From contig JAAYQD010000301.1 in the NCBI GenBank assembly GCA_012519465.1, positions 1 through 8,841 on the forward strand: a stretch of DNA of 8,841 bases, given 5' to 3'. Of the stretch, positions 1 through 6,707 are shown piece after piece (the stretch's first letter is position 1; each line of letters opens with the position of its first letter). The DNA comes from Candidatus Cloacimonadota bacterium (lineage in GTDB: Bacteria > Cloacimonadota > Cloacimonadia > Cloacimonadales > Cloacimonadaceae). The position numbers and the translations under genes are program-made. The notes beneath the pieces are model-generated. The model made no database searches and was not told the DNA's origin. It saw nothing but the letters and a program-made list of their open reading frames with translations.

Positions 1-54
1 GGTACAAGGGAGGCTAATGGGCAAGGCGCTGACACAAAAAGCGGTGAACCAGCC

Positions 55-147
55 ATATTTCGTGTTATTTCGTGCCTTTCGTGGTTATTAAACAACAGCG
101 GGCGATGGCGAGCATTAAATTAGTGAAATTCGTGTAATTCGTGGTTC
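55..147. repeat. Cluster of short TTCGTG repeats in the upstream intergenic region
   Basis: The hexamer TTCGTG occurs five times: at 59, 69 and 78 in a first group and at 129 and 138 in a second, spaced 9-10 bases within each group. Both groups end in TTCGTGGTT. The spacing is close to one helical turn. Short TTCGTG-rich intergenic repeats of this general look occur in several bacterial genomes, from memory only. I see no convincing gene in 1-242; the short open stretches there lack start signals and family resemblance. The repeats could be a dispersed non-coding element or a protein-binding array. The function is unknown. Confidence 0.45.
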
Positions 148-242
148 CCCAAAAAGCCCCTCTATCCCACAACAAGCTCTTTTCAAAAAAAGGCGTGACA
201 AAATAAACGAGTTTTTGATACTGGCTTCACAAGGAGAAATAT

Positions 243-2705
243 ATGCGCAGCTTTTTGATACTTCTGCTTTTGGTGCTGGTTTGCGGAGTATGGGCAGGGG
301 AATTCCAGCCCTTGGATCAAGATGATATTTTACAATTGTTGGATATGTTGGCAGAGGCTGATTTGGATAGCACGGATCTGGCTTTTGAAAAGGATTGGGA
401 CCTCTCCACACGCTTCAAGCTGGAATCCCAGATGCGGGTATTGCAAAACCCCTGGGAAGGGCTGAATGAACTGGCGCATTGGCGCAGGCTGTTGGGAACC
501 CAGTGTATGTGCCAGATCGCCTCATCCTGTATGGCAGAAGCGTGGCAGATACCCAAGGACGATATTCCCCACACGGACTTTGCGAAAGTATTGGAAAATG
601 CCGGCACTTCCCCCAAGGCTTTGGCAAAGAGCTGGAGCCGGATCTTGGATCAGCATCAGCGGGATTGGCGGCAGGCGTTTAGCGCCTTCTCCCCCGCCCA
701 GATAGATAGTTTGCGCTCGTTTTGGTATCAGCTGTGTAGTGAAAGTGAAGACAGGGAGAAATACAAGGATTATATGGCGGTGCGTGGGCTTCCCTACCTG
801 GAAGATGTGGGATTGGAGTATTTTGCAGAGTTCTATGACCGGGTGGATTGGGTGCTCTTGAGGCAGACCGCTCTATCATATCAAAAGGCGTGTTCCGCAT
901 TGGAAAAGGCGGCATCCAAGCTCAAATTCCCCTCCAAAAAGCCATATATCTACAAAAGTCCGCATGGCTTGATGATCTTTGGCACAGCGGGCGATGATAT
1001 CTACCTGCCGCATGAGAAAGAGCGCGTATGCCTGATACTGGATCCATCCGGCAACGATCAATATCGCCTGCCTCTGGGCGCCTGCTGGGAAAGCCCCTTC
1101 TTTTATCTATGGGATGGGGATGGCAACGATGTGTATAGCCACGATCAGCCGGGAGGCCTCTTTACTGCGGAGCTGGGCTGTTGTATATCCGTGGACGTAA
1201 AAGGGCGTGATCTGTATCAGGGAGATGATTTTAGCTTTGCCGCTTATCTGGGTTTTGCCCTGCATCGCGATCTGGAGGGTGATGATATTTACCGCTGTGG
1301 GATGTTCAGCCAAGGGGCGGCACTGTTTGGCGTGGCAATTCTGAATGACGAGGCGGGCAATGACCGCTATGACGCCACTTCGCTGTCTCAGGGATTGGGT
1401 ACCACGCGGGGAATTGGGCTATTGATGGATAAGGCAGGGGATGACATTTACTATTTGGGTGGGAAATATTACCATGCTCCATTGATGCCCTTGGATCACA
1501 GAACTTTGGGCCAGGGGATGGGCTTTGGCTTCAGGCCGGATTATGCTGGCGGCATCGGCATCCTCTATGATGGGGATGGAAATGACCGTTATTTGGGTGG
1601 GGTGTATGCCCAGGGCGTGGGCTATTGGTATGCAATGGGCATGCTGATTGATGAAGCTGGAAATGACGTGTATAACGCCGTTTACTATCCCCAGGGCTCT
1701 GGCATCCATCTGGCGTGTGGTATGCTTTATGACGCCTCCGGAGACGACGCTTATTACAGCCGCAACGGTCCCGGCCAGGGCGCTGCCCATGATTGGGGCG
1801 TGGGGATGCTGATAGACGGTGCTGGCAACGATGCCTATTCCATTCATGGTGGACAAGGCTTGGGTTTGTCAAATTCCGTGGCTATCTTTGTGGATAGAAG
1901 CGGAGATGACCGTTATGAGCGCAAGGAAGAGCAAAATTATGGCAGTGGTGCCCGCAGCCGGGGAGCCGGCAGCATCGGCCTCTTTTTGGATGCCGGTGGC
2001 ACGGATAGCTATCCCGACAGTCTGATGGCAAACGATAAGACTTGGCAGAAGGGCACTTATGGCATTGGAAGGGATATAGACCTGCGTCCCAGCCTGAAAA
2101 CCTCCACCGAAGAATTGGCTGAAAGTGCCGAACTTCCCGAAGCAGACGACCCCATCGAGGAGCTTTTCGCCGCCGCCGCAGAGTGGGAGGTGGGTTCTGC
2201 CATCCAACGGGTGAGAACAGCCCGCAGCTATTTGGCAGAGCGTAGCGAAGAAGCCATCCCCTGGGTACTGGAACATAAATTAAATACCAAGAGTGGACTG
2301 GAATACCGCGCTTTGGAAGCCCTCTTGAAAGATGCCCCCCAGATGGCAGAGGGGCTGTATCCATATATCAATGAGGCGGATTCCCTGGCTGCCAAAAATG
2401 CCATCTCGCTCTTGGCAGGAGAGGCGGACAGCCTGTTGGTGCCATATATCCAGGAGCTTTTGACGGATGGCAAGTATATCCCCACCTGCCTGTCTGTTTT
2501 GGGCGTGTATCCCAATGAGGAATCCATCGCCACCCTCTCCCAGTGGCTGGTGCACCCGGTGGAGCGTTACCAATTTATCGCAGCGAGGTCTTTGGCATCC
2601 ATGCAAACGCCTGAGACTAATAGAATCCTGAGAGAAAAGCTGGTGGATCCCTCCTTCCTCCTCAAATGTGTATTGAGGTTTTTGACGGATGAAGATGAGC
2701 GCTGA
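243..2705 (+). CDS. Secreted repeat protein: GND-x-Y solenoid plus HEAT-like C-terminus
   Basis: I do not recognise a named family for this 820-residue protein. Residues 1-18 are a typical Sec signal peptide: MRS, a Leu/Val-rich core, then VWA before the likely cleavage site, so it should be exported. Residues 20-235 look mostly helical. Residues 250-590 hold 13 copies of G-(N/D/R/T)-D-x-Y, at Gly 250, 270, 294, 321, 346, 372, 399, 446, 473, 500, 528, 554 and 586. The usual step is 24-28 residues; one larger step (399 to 446) contains an insertion. From about 355 each unit also has a QG pair and a hydrophobic G-(M/I)-L-x-D strand, which suggests a beta-solenoid. The Asp-rich turns resemble RTX calcium-binding repeats but lack the GGxGxD nonapeptide pattern, so calcium binding is an inference. 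Residues 640-815 are helical with HEAT-like units, clearest at about 760-800. The start is supported by AAGGAG at 231-236. A weak promoter-like pair (GTGACA 195-200, GATACT 217-222) lies upstream. The end overlaps rsmG by 17 bases. Confidence 0.85.
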   Translation: MRSFLILLLLVLVCGVWAGEFQPLDQDDILQLLDMLAEADLDSTDLAFEKDWDLSTRFKLESQMRVLQNPWEGLNELAHWRRLLGTQCMCQIASSCMAEAWQIPKDDIPHTDFAKVLENAGTSPKALAKSWSRILDQHQRDWRQAFSAFSPAQIDSLRSFWYQLCSESEDREKYKDYMAVRGLPYLEDVGLEYFAEFYDRVDWVLLRQTALSYQKACSALEKAASKLKFPSKKPYIYKSPHGLMIFGTAGDDIYLPHEKERVCLILDPSGNDQYRLPLGACWESPFFYLWDGDGNDVYSHDQPGGLFTAELGCCISVDVKGRDLYQGDDFSFAAYLGFALHRDLEGDDIYRCGMFSQGAALFGVAILNDEAGNDRYDATSLSQGLGTTRGIGLLMDKAGDDIYYLGGKYYHAPLMPLDHRTLGQGMGFGFRPDYAGGIGILYDGDGNDRYLGGVYAQGVGYWYAMGMLIDEAGNDVYNAVYYPQGSGIHLACGMLYDASGDDAYYSRNGPGQGAAHDWGVGMLIDGAGNDAYSIHGGQGLGLSNSVAIFVDRSGDDRYERKEEQNYGSGARSRGAGSIGLFLDAGGTDSYPDSLMANDKTWQKGTYGIGRDIDLRPSLKTSTEELAESAELPEADDPIEELFAAAAEWEVGSAIQRVRTARSYLAERSEEAIPWVLEHKLNTKSGLEYRALEALLKDAPQMAEGLYPYINEADSLAAKNAISLLAGEADSLLVPYIQELLTDGKYIPTCLSVLGVYPNEESIATLSQWLVHPVERYQFIAARSLASMQTPETNRILREKLVDPSFLLKCVLRFLTDEDER

Positions 2706-3350
2706 ACGAGAGAGCTTTGCCGCCTTTTTGAATGTGCTGGGGCTGGCTGATATAGATGGTGTGATGGCTGGTTTTGAGCATTATCATCGGCTCTTGAGCG
2801 AATACAACCAAATGGTGAACCTGGTATCGCGCGCCATGCCTGCCAATGAGTATTGGACAAAGCATTTCCTTGACAGCTTATTGCCTTTGAAATGTATGGA
2901 TTTATCCGAGCAATCGGTATTGGATTTCGGCTCTGGTGGCGGCTTGCCGGGGATTCCGCTGAAGCTTGTGCACCAGAATTTGCGCATCCATCTCTTGGAT
3001 AGCGTGGGCAAAAAGACACGTATCCTGGCAGAGATGGTCTCAGATATGCATCTGGAAAAGGTGGAGGTGATCAACGCCCGCCTGGAGGATTTTGCCAGGG
3101 GTAAAGATCAGTTTGACCTGGTCTTTTGCCGTGCCCTCAAGATGGAAGAGCGCTACCGCCAGCCTCTGTGGCAGCTACTCAAGCCTGGAGGCAGCGTGAT
3201 CTTTTACAAGGCGCGGATAGCGAAGACCTGAAGGATTTGGCTGCTGAATTGATGCTGGAACAAAGCTTTGATTGGGGCAGCCGCAAAATCTGGAGAGTGA
3301 AGCGCAAGCATCTGAAACCGTTTGCAAATAGATACAGAAAACATGGATAA
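2689..3350 (+). pseudogene. rsmG: 16S rRNA (guanine527-N7) methyltransferase RsmG, frameshifted
   Basis: RsmG (GidB) uses S-adenosylmethionine to methylate N7 of G527 in 16S rRNA. The first frame (2689-3231, 180 codons) has HFLDS at 59-63, the SAM-binding loop VLDFGSGGGLPGIPL at 77-91, LLDSVGKKTRIL at 102-113 and LKPGG at 164-168. After Lys174 the frame reads ARIAKT and stops at 3229-3231. The +1 frame continues as GADSEDLKDLAAE and runs to TAA at 3348-3350, ending in a basic tail. Adding one G at about 3209-3211 (AAGG to AAGGG) joins the two into a 220-residue protein, a normal RsmG length. A one-base deletion is therefore the simplest reading; it may be a real mutation or a base-call error in a short G run. 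The SAM core is intact but the last strands are lost. ATG 2689 is preceded by TGAGG; ATG 2695 is an alternative. The gene lies 3 bases before parA, the usual order near bacterial origins. Confidence 0.88.
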
Positions 3351-3353
3351 AAC

Positions 3354-4118
3354 ATGGGTAAGATAATTACAATAGTAAACCAAAAAGGCGGCGTGGGCAA
3401 GACCACGACTGCCGTGAACCTTGCCGCCGGATTGGCAGTGCTGGAAAAAAAGACCCTGCTGATCGATTTTGATCCGCAAGGCAACGCCACCAGCGGCGTG
3501 GGATTGGATAAGGACCAACTGGAAAAACAGGTGTATGATGCCTTGATACGCAAGGTGCCAATCGCCGAAACCATACATGCCACCAGCACTCAAAACCTCT
3601 TTTGCGTTCCCGGTAATATAGACCTCACAGGTGCGGAGATAGAGCTGGTGCACGAATTTGCCCGCGAACAAAGGCTGAAGGAAGTCCTGGAGCCCATCGT
3701 GGATCAATATGACTTTATCATCATTGATTGCCCTCCCTCACTGGGGCTGCTCACCGTGAACGCAATGACAGCCAGTCACGAGCTCCTGGTGCCCATCCAA
3801 TGTTAATATTATGCTTTGGAAGGGGTAAGCCAGCTGCTTTCCACCATCCGCCTCATCCAAAAGAATCTGAACCCCAGCCTGGGCATCATCGGCATCCTGC
3901 TTACCATGTTTGACAAGCGCGTAAACCTCTCCACCCAGGTGGCAAAAGAGGTGCGCCGCTATTTTAAAGAAAAAGTATTCAATACCATCATTCCCCGCAA
4001 TATCAAGCTCACGGAAGCGCCCAGCTTTGGCAAACCCATATTTTTGTATGACATCCGCTCTCCCGGTGCCATGAGCTATCTGAATCTGGCACAGGAAGTG
4101 GTGGAGCGCAGCCTGTGA
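3354..4118 (+). pseudogene. parA: Chromosome-partitioning ATPase ParA/Soj, interrupted by an in-frame stop
   Basis: ParA is the deviant Walker ATPase that binds DNA non-specifically and moves ParB-parS complexes during origin segregation. The N-terminal part shows the Walker A motif KGGVGKTT at 11-18, the A' region [10 protein letters not shown] at 37-46 with Asp40, and Walker B FIIIDCPP at 121-128. Codon 151 (3804-3806) is TAA, following VPIQC; the same frame continues at once as YYALEGVSQLL and runs to TGA at 4116-4118. The family has Glu between IQC and YYALEG, so TAA is one base from the expected GAA. Read through, the gene gives 254 residues, normal for Soj. The downstream part (103 codons) retains the conserved NIKLTEAPSFGKPI segment but has no ribosome binding site, and its first ATG is at 3906. 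As given, the product would be a 150-residue fragment lacking the C-terminal half. A TAA used as a genuine stop elsewhere here argues against codon reassignment. A sequencing error is a live alternative. Confidence 0.9.
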
Positions 4119-4140
4119 AAAACCTGCAATTGAGGAGATT

Positions 4141-4995
4141 ATGAACGAACGCCTTGGCAGAGGCCTCAGCGCCCTCATCCCGGATAACAAAGAAGAAAGT
4201 AACAGGCAGATGGGGCTTAGCACGCTGCCCATCGATAAGATAAGATTGAACCGCCTGCAACCGCGTATGAACTTTGACCAGGAGAAGCTGAATGAATTAG
4301 CTGAATCCATCAAAGAAAACGGCATCATCCAGCCTCTCATAGTAACCAAAACTCAAGGCTCGGAATATGAGCTGATAGCCGGAGAGCGCAGGCTGCAGGC
4401 AGCCAAGATAGCCGGCTTGGATATCGTGCCCGTGGTGATCCGCTCTGTATCCCAAAAAGAACAACTGCAATTGGCAATCGTGGAAAACATCCAGCGGGAA
4501 GATCTGAACCCCATCGAAGAGGCATTGGCATACCACACTTTGGCAGAGGATTTTGGGCTTTCGCATGCACAGATTGCCCAAACGATGTCCAAAAGCCGCA
4601 GCACCATCACCAACAGCATCCGGCTCTTAAAACTGAGCCCCCAGATTCAGGAGATGATAAACAGTGGTGAGCTTTCCGCAGGCCATGCCCGTGCCATCCT
4701 CAGCCTGGAAGAGCATCTGCAGCTGCCTTTTGCCCAGCATATCGTGAAATATAAGCTGAGCGTGAGACAGGCGGAGGAAAAAGCCGGCAGTTTCAGGCTG
4801 GAAACCCCCAAAACCAAAGCCAGCGTATCGCCGGTGATCAGTGGCATTCAGAGCGATCTGCAGCGTACATTGGGGATGAAGGTAAAAATAAAGGGACATA
4901 TCAATAAAGGGCAGATAGCCATAGAATATCGCAGCCAGGAAGAGCTGGCAGCATTTAAATCTCTAATCAACAAACTAAGGGAGCAAGATCAATGA
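4141..4995 (+). CDS. parB: Chromosome-partitioning protein ParB/Spo0J
   Basis: ParB binds centromere-like parS sites, uses CTP to clamp and spread on DNA, and stimulates ParA. The 284-residue product is full length. LGRGLSALI at 5-13 is the N-terminal ParA-activating segment. GIIQPL (61-66) and GERR (81-84) are the CTP-binding motifs, and [14 protein letters not shown] (115-128) follows. A helix-turn-helix lies at about 139-163 ([18 protein letters not shown]), with the parS-contacting helical region to about 190. Residues 240-284 form the dimerisation domain. The ATG has GAGGAG at 4132-4137 and lies 22 bases after the parA stop. Its last bases overlap the rfbB start (ATGA). Unlike rsmG and parA just upstream, it carries no lesion. 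No perfect parS site (TGTTTCACGTGAAACA-type) was seen in the window. Confidence 0.96.
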   Translation: MNERLGRGLSALIPDNKEESNRQMGLSTLPIDKIRLNRLQPRMNFDQEKLNELAESIKENGIIQPLIVTKTQGSEYELIAGERRLQAAKIAGLDIVPVVIRSVSQKEQLQLAIVENIQREDLNPIEEALAYHTLAEDFGLSHAQIAQTMSKSRSTITNSIRLLKLSPQIQEMINSGELSAGHARAILSLEEHLQLPFAQHIVKYKLSVRQAEEKAGSFRLETPKTKASVSPVISGIQSDLQRTLGMKVKIKGHINKGQIAIEYRSQEELAAFKSLINKLREQDQ

Positions 4996-6059
4996 AACGT
5001 ATTATCGTGACAGGCGGCGCTGGATTCATCGGTGCAAACTTTATCCACACTCTCTTTGCGGATCCCCAGTTTGACGGCATCATCGTCAATCTGGACAGCC
5101 TCACCTATGCAGGCAATCTGCAAAGCCTTGAAGACGTACAGGCTCGCTGGCCACAACGCTACTTTTTTGAACACACCAATATCAGGGATAATGCCCGCGT
5201 GGCAGAAATCATAGCCAAATACAAACCGGATACCATCATCAACTTTGCGGCGGAATCCCATGTAGACCGCTCCATTGATGGTCCCATGGAGTTTATAGAT
5301 ACCAATATCGTGGGCACAGCGGTGCTCTTGGATAACGCCCTGCGCTATTATCGCCAGCTGGATGATGAGGGCAAAAAGAAGTTCCGCTTTCATCACGTCT
5401 CCACAGACGAGGTGTATGGCTCCCTGGGAGATACAGGCATGTTTTTGGAGACCACCCCCTATGACCCCTCCTCCCCATACTCCGCTTCCAAGGCGGCATC
5501 CGACCATCTGGTGAGAGCCTGGCAGCGCACCTTTGGGCTGCCCATCCTGATCTCCAATTGTTCAAACAACTATGGTGCCTACCAATTCCCAGAAAAGCTG
5601 ATCCCCCTGATGATACTCAACTGTTTGGAACACAAAAAGCTGCCCGTATATGGCGAGGGCTTGAACGTGCGAGATTGGCTGTATGTGCAGGATCATTGTG
5701 AGGCCATAGCCCTCATCGTGCGCAAAGCCGAGCCCGGGCAGACATATAACATCGGCGGTCATAACGAAATGAAGAATATCGAAATCGTGCATACCATCTG
5801 TGATCTTTTGGACGAGATGAGACCCTCAGACAAGCTGGGTTCATACAGGGAATTGATCACCTATGTGGCGGATCGTCCCGGTCATGACCTGCGCTATGCC
5901 ATTGATGCATCCAAGATCCAAAAAGATTTGGGCTGGACCCCGCGGGAGACCTTTGAAACCGGTATCCGCAAGACTGTGAGCTGGTATCTGGAAAACCCCA
6001 AGTGGTGGCAAAACATTCAAAACAACACCTATCAGCAACAGCGTTTGGGATTGGGATAA
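4992..6059 (+). CDS. rfbB: dTDP-glucose 4,6-dehydratase
   Basis: RfbB (RmlB) is an NAD-dependent extended short-chain dehydrogenase. It converts dTDP-glucose to dTDP-4-keto-6-deoxyglucose, the second step towards dTDP-rhamnose and other deoxysugars of surface polysaccharides; it is cytoplasmic. The 355-residue length is typical. The Rossmann motif TGGAGFIG is at 7-14. The catalytic triad region STDEVYG is at 137-143 with Thr138-Asp139-Glu140, and YSASK is at 163-167 with Tyr163 and Lys167. [17 protein letters not shown] (189-205) and [14 protein letters not shown] (226-239) are strongly RmlB-like. AGGGAG at 4978-4983 supports ATG 4992, which overlaps the parB stop by 4 bases, so translation is probably coupled. 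No rfbA, rfbC or rfbD is visible nearby. The open frame and all active-site residues are intact. Confidence 0.95.
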   Translation: MKRIIVTGGAGFIGANFIHTLFADPQFDGIIVNLDSLTYAGNLQSLEDVQARWPQRYFFEHTNIRDNARVAEIIAKYKPDTIINFAAESHVDRSIDGPMEFIDTNIVGTAVLLDNALRYYRQLDDEGKKKFRFHHVSTDEVYGSLGDTGMFLETTPYDPSSPYSASKAASDHLVRAWQRTFGLPILISNCSNNYGAYQFPEKLIPLMILNCLEHKKLPVYGEGLNVRDWLYVQDHCEAIALIVRKAEPGQTYNIGGHNEMKNIEIVHTICDLLDEMRPSDKLGSYRELITYVADRPGHDLRYAIDASKIQKDLGWTPRETFETGIRKTVSWYLENPKWWQNIQNNTYQQQRLGLG

Positions 6060-6101
6060 GAGCTGGCAGCACAACATAATAAAGCATCACAAAAATAGTG
6101 T

Positions 6102-6129
6102 TTGCTTTTTGGCAATGCCAGTTTATACT
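6102..6129 (+). promoter_or_regulatory. Possible sigma70-type promoter with an internal palindrome
   Basis: TTGCTT at 6102-6107 and TATACT at 6124-6129 are 16 bases apart, which fits a housekeeping promoter. A TATAAT at 6129-6134 overlaps but would give a poor spacer. Between the two boxes lies the perfect palindrome TGGCA-A-TGCCA (6110-6120), placed where a repressor could bind. Transcription would start near 6136, upstream of the terminator at 6169-6206. The match is by eye only, in an AT-rich stretch where chance matches are common. Confidence 0.35.
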
Positions 6130-6168
6130 ATAATTAGCATACAGACCCTACATAGAATGCCCTCCGAG

Positions 6169-6206
6169 CGTGGGAGCGTCGCCCGACGTCTCCCACGTAT
6201 TTTTTT
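6169..6206 (+). terminator. Strong intrinsic terminator after rfbB
   Basis: CGTGGGAGCGTC (6169-6180) pairs with GACGTCTCCCACG (6185-6197) across a GCCC loop, forming a 12-bp stem with a single bulged base. Seven T residues follow at 6200-6206, separated by three bases. The T tract is only on the + side, so it acts on + strand transcription. It lies about 110 bases beyond the rfbB stop and about 85 bases before the next gene. It can end the rfbB transcript or act on a leader RNA started near 6136. No gene is seen in 6060-6290. Confidence 0.8.
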
Positions 6207-6290
6207 GCCCTCAAATTACGGTATATCAAATTTAGCTTGCCAAAATAACGCATCCCAATACCATGGTAAAAAAGAATAAGGAGACTTATC

Positions 6291-6611
6291 ATGACAGACA
6301 AGGACACCACTCCCCGCCATGATGATTGTGATTGCAACGATGAAGATTGCGATTGCACCCAAGACATCATAACACTGGATATGGAAGATGGCAGTACCAA
6401 GGATTTTTTGCTCCTTGACATTCTGGCATATGAAGGTCAGCAATATATTGCTCTTGCAGAGCTGGATTCCAATGAATACGATATTTTGCGTATAGAAGAA
6501 AAGGATGAAAACGTAGAAATGACGGTGATCGAAGATGATGAGCTGTTTTATAAGGTAGCCGCAGAATTTGACCGTTTGTTTAGCACTGAAGAAGAGGAAG
6601 AAGAAGCTTAA
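6291..6611 (+). CDS. Small acidic DUF1292-type protein with an N-terminal Cys cluster
   Basis: This 106-residue protein resembles the DUF1292 (YrzB-like) family, whose function is unknown. The core DIITLDMEDGSTKDFLLLDI (25-44), EGQQYIALAEL (48-58) and EYDILRIEEKDE (62-73) follows the family pattern of acidic beta-strands, ending in a helix DDELFYKVAAEFDRLF and a poly-Glu tail. It is probably cytoplasmic; there is no signal peptide or membrane segment. The N-terminus has His10 and a C-x-C-x4-C-x-C array (Cys13, 15, 20, 22) in an Asp-rich stretch, which could bind a metal; that is inference. AAGGAG at 6278-6283 supports the ATG. It stands between the terminator and hutI as its own short unit. 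Confidence 0.8.
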   Translation: MTDKDTTPRHDDCDCNDEDCDCTQDIITLDMEDGSTKDFLLLDILAYEGQQYIALAELDSNEYDILRIEEKDENVEMTVIEDDELFYKVAAEFDRLFSTEEEEEEA

Positions 6612-6642
6612 GAAACAATAACACATACAGATAGATCGGATT

Positions 6643-6675
6643 CACAGGATGTTTATACTCCATATTCATCCTGTG
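6643..6675. repeat. Inverted repeat upstream of hutI
   Basis: CACAGGATG (6643-6651) and CATCCTGTG (6667-6675) are perfect 9-bp inverted arms around a 15-base AT-rich spacer. The first arm and spacer contain GTTTATACT (6651-6659), the same nonamer that sits at the possible promoter at 6121-6129. It lies 32 bases before the hutI start. There is no T tract, so it is a poor intrinsic terminator. It may be an operator around a -10-like element or a copy of a dispersed intergenic repeat. Confidence 0.5.
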
Positions 6676-6707
6676 TTTAAGATCCGTAACTGGTTTTAAG
6701 GAGAATA

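Noticed and set aside
1..110. Tail of a preceding gene at the window start
   Set aside because: Short open stretches exist in two frames, but none shows family resemblance, and they run into the TTCGTG repeats.
212..262. Direct repeat TTTTTGATACT at 212-222 and 252-262
   Set aside because: Only 11 bases, AT-rich, and the second copy encodes part of the signal peptide; most likely chance.
1419..1856. A 145-codon open frame on the minus strand within the repeat protein gene
   Set aside because: It is the mirror of the repetitive GND-x-Y coding region; the low-complexity Ile/Val/His-rich product has no family resemblance and no ribosome binding site.
3207..3231. Programmed frameshift in rsmG
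   Set aside because: There is no slippery heptamer or clear downstream stem at the site, and RsmG is not known to use frameshifting; a deletion of one G is simpler.
3804..3806. TAA read as an amino acid through an altered genetic code
   Set aside because: TAA ends rfbB and the DUF1292 gene at normal family lengths, so it works as a stop here.
3354..4995. parS centromere site or replication origin near parAB
   Set aside because: I looked for TGTTTCACGTGAAACA-like palindromes and DnaA-box clusters by eye and found none I could support.
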